From positions 62,001 to 126,000 of the forward strand of contig CACYHP010000003.1 in NCBI GenBank assembly GCA_902774295.1: DNA of 64,000 bases, read 5' to 3'. The notes beneath the pieces were generated by a model. The model worked only from the letters and a program-made list of their open reading frames with translations. It did not search any database and was not told the DNA's origin. Origin of the DNA: an uncultured Bacteroidia bacterium (GTDB lineage Bacteria; Bacteroidota; Bacteroidia; Bacteroidales; F082). A program made the translations under genes and the position numbers. Below are positions 62,478 through 64,000 of this stretch, piece after piece (position 1 is the stretch's first letter; every line of letters begins with the position of its first letter).

Positions 62478-63456
62478 TGTATAAAGCATCTATCGCCAGC
62501 TGATAATTTGGATTATCTTTCAAAATCTGGAGATAGATGCTTTTCGCATGCTTATAATCACCTTTTTGTTCATATGCAACACCCTTGTTCAGCAGTGCAT
62601 CCACTGATTTCGGATTGATTTCCAGGGCCTTGTCAAACTCAACAATAGCCTGGTCATAATCAAGAAGATAAACCAGATTCACATAGCCTTTGTTGAACAA
62701 AATCTGATAGCTGCCCGGCATTCTGGCATCCAAAGTATCATAGATTTCCAGAGCTTTTTCAGGCTCGCCATTGTCTTGCATATACATCGCCAAATCATAG
62801 AATATGGCATTATTATCAGGCTCCATTTGTAGTGCCTGGCCATAGAAGTCTTTGGCCATAGGATTACGCTGTGCCGAATAAATGCTGGCTATCTGCAGAA
62901 CCGGATCAATAAACGTATCATCTTGGCTTCTTGCCTTCATGAACTGTTTTAACGCCTGAACAGTATCATTTTTCGACATGCAGATAATTCCTCGCATATA
63001 ATAAGCCTGAGGATTTATGTTATTGAGCTGCAATGCTTTATCAAGATATGCATTAGCCATGGTTGAATTTCCTTGAAGGAAACTAAGCTCCGCCAATTTA
63101 ACCAACGGTCTCGAATCCAGAGGATCTATCTCCGTTGCTTTGTTCAAAGTCAGCAAAATGTTATCCTGATCGCCCAAAGCATAATAAATATCAGCCAAAA
63201 CGAGCAATGCATCAATATTCTTGCCGTCAACGGACAAGGCGCTGTTGATGTCACGAATAGCATAGCCAACCTGCTCATTGGCAAGATACCAACGTGCTCT
63301 GTTGATATAACCGTTTACATCAAGCGTGTCAACTGGTTCATCGATATTTGACTCAACTTGTTGATTCCCTTTTGATTTATTATTAGTCTCACTTTCAGTG
63401 CAGCTTGCGAGCAACAGCAGGCAAGTCAATGCCAGAAAAACTTTTTTTATTAGCAT
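62464..63456 (-). CDS. TPR-repeat lipoprotein
   Basis: A 330-residue lipoprotein: lipobox LLLASC with cysteine 19, then a Ser/Asn/Lys-rich spacer (about 20-45) and about eight tetratricopeptide repeats (for example YINRARWYLANEQVGYAIRDINSALSVDG, AYYMRGIICMSKNDTVQALKQFMKA, DALLNKGVAYEQKGDYKHAKSIYLQI). TPR solenoids hold protein partners; an envelope assembly role is likely but unspecified. It follows recA with a 15-base gap and may share its transcript. Confidence 0.88.
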   Translation of the reverse strand: MLIKKVFLALTCLLLLASCTESETNNKSKGNQQVESNIDEPVDTLDVNGYINRARWYLANEQVGYAIRDINSALSVDGKNIDALLVLADIYYALGDQDNILLTLNKATEIDPLDSRPLVKLAELSFLQGNSTMANAYLDKALQLNNINPQAYYMRGIICMSKNDTVQALKQFMKARSQDDTFIDPVLQIASIYSAQRNPMAKDFYGQALQMEPDNNAIFYDLAMYMQDNGEPEKALEIYDTLDARMPGSYQILFNKGYVNLVYLLDYDQAIVEFDKALEINPKSVDALLNKGVAYEQKGDYKHAKSIYLQILKDNPNYQLAIDALYRIGE

Positions 63457-63471
63457 CTGATATTCAATATG

Positions 63472-64000
<529 letters not shown>

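Overview
The window reads as one chromosome segment of a member of the order Bacteroidales (Bacteroidota), probably an uncultured or host-associated species. Support comes from: about twenty promoters of the Bacteroidota type (a TAnnTTTG -7 box, sometimes with a TTG -33 element 19-20 bases upstream); type IX secretion (T9SS) sorting domains; a fused GT3/GT35 glycogen enzyme; a GH97 enzyme; DUF3078 and DUF6175 proteins; and many SPII lipoproteins. No rRNA, tRNA, CRISPR array, integrase or transposase was recognised. The 3' part of recA runs off the right edge.

Layout. 0-8 kb: a three-gene envelope operon of unknown role, then housekeeping enzymes (dipeptidase E, GH97 glycosidase, TruA, Aat, KdsA). 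8-19 kb: large exported proteins, namely a T9SS protein with Asp-box motifs, a TIGR02757 protein, a 2209-residue T9SS mosaic protein and a PEGA-domain protein. 19-31 kb: GcvP, a lipoprotein, a murD-like ligase coupled to a probable MurL-type epimerase, and an operon of HEAT protein, thioredoxin-like protein and a GH3/beta-lactamase fusion. 31-33 kb: MATE transporter, a small protein and a DEDD exonuclease. 33-41.5 kb: an A+T-rich accessory island with a RhuM/phospholipase-D-like protein, a 1592-residue HSP90-type ATPase/UPF1-like helicase, RmuC, and a 165-base rod-like structured RNA candidate. 41.5-52 kb: a YqiA-like esterase and a glycogen operon (debranching enzyme, GT4, a secreted barrel-like protein, GH57, GT3-GT35). 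52-64 kb: SulP transporter, a GreB/degenerate-Nudix fusion coupled to a 56-residue protein, ECF sigma factor, UvrA, small proteins, DUF3078 protein, phosphohexomutase, TPR lipoprotein and RecA.

The most unusual features are these. (1) A family of 27-38 base elements, eight copies seen, six of them inside genes (murL-like, greB-nudix, TIGR02757) and read through without stops; the 38-base form is translated in all three frames in different copies. (2) An rmuC plus HSP90-ATPase/helicase pair that could be an undescribed nucleic-acid-directed module. (3) A long rod-like RNA candidate directly upstream of rmuC. (4) A murD/murL pair suggesting the alternative route to D-glutamate in peptidoglycan. 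Dispersed palindromes (GTAGAGACG family) and short tandem tracts sit just downstream of several genes.

Where the longest reading frame begins at a non-ATG codon or upstream of a clear -7 box, I moved the start to the first sensible ATG and say so in the entry.
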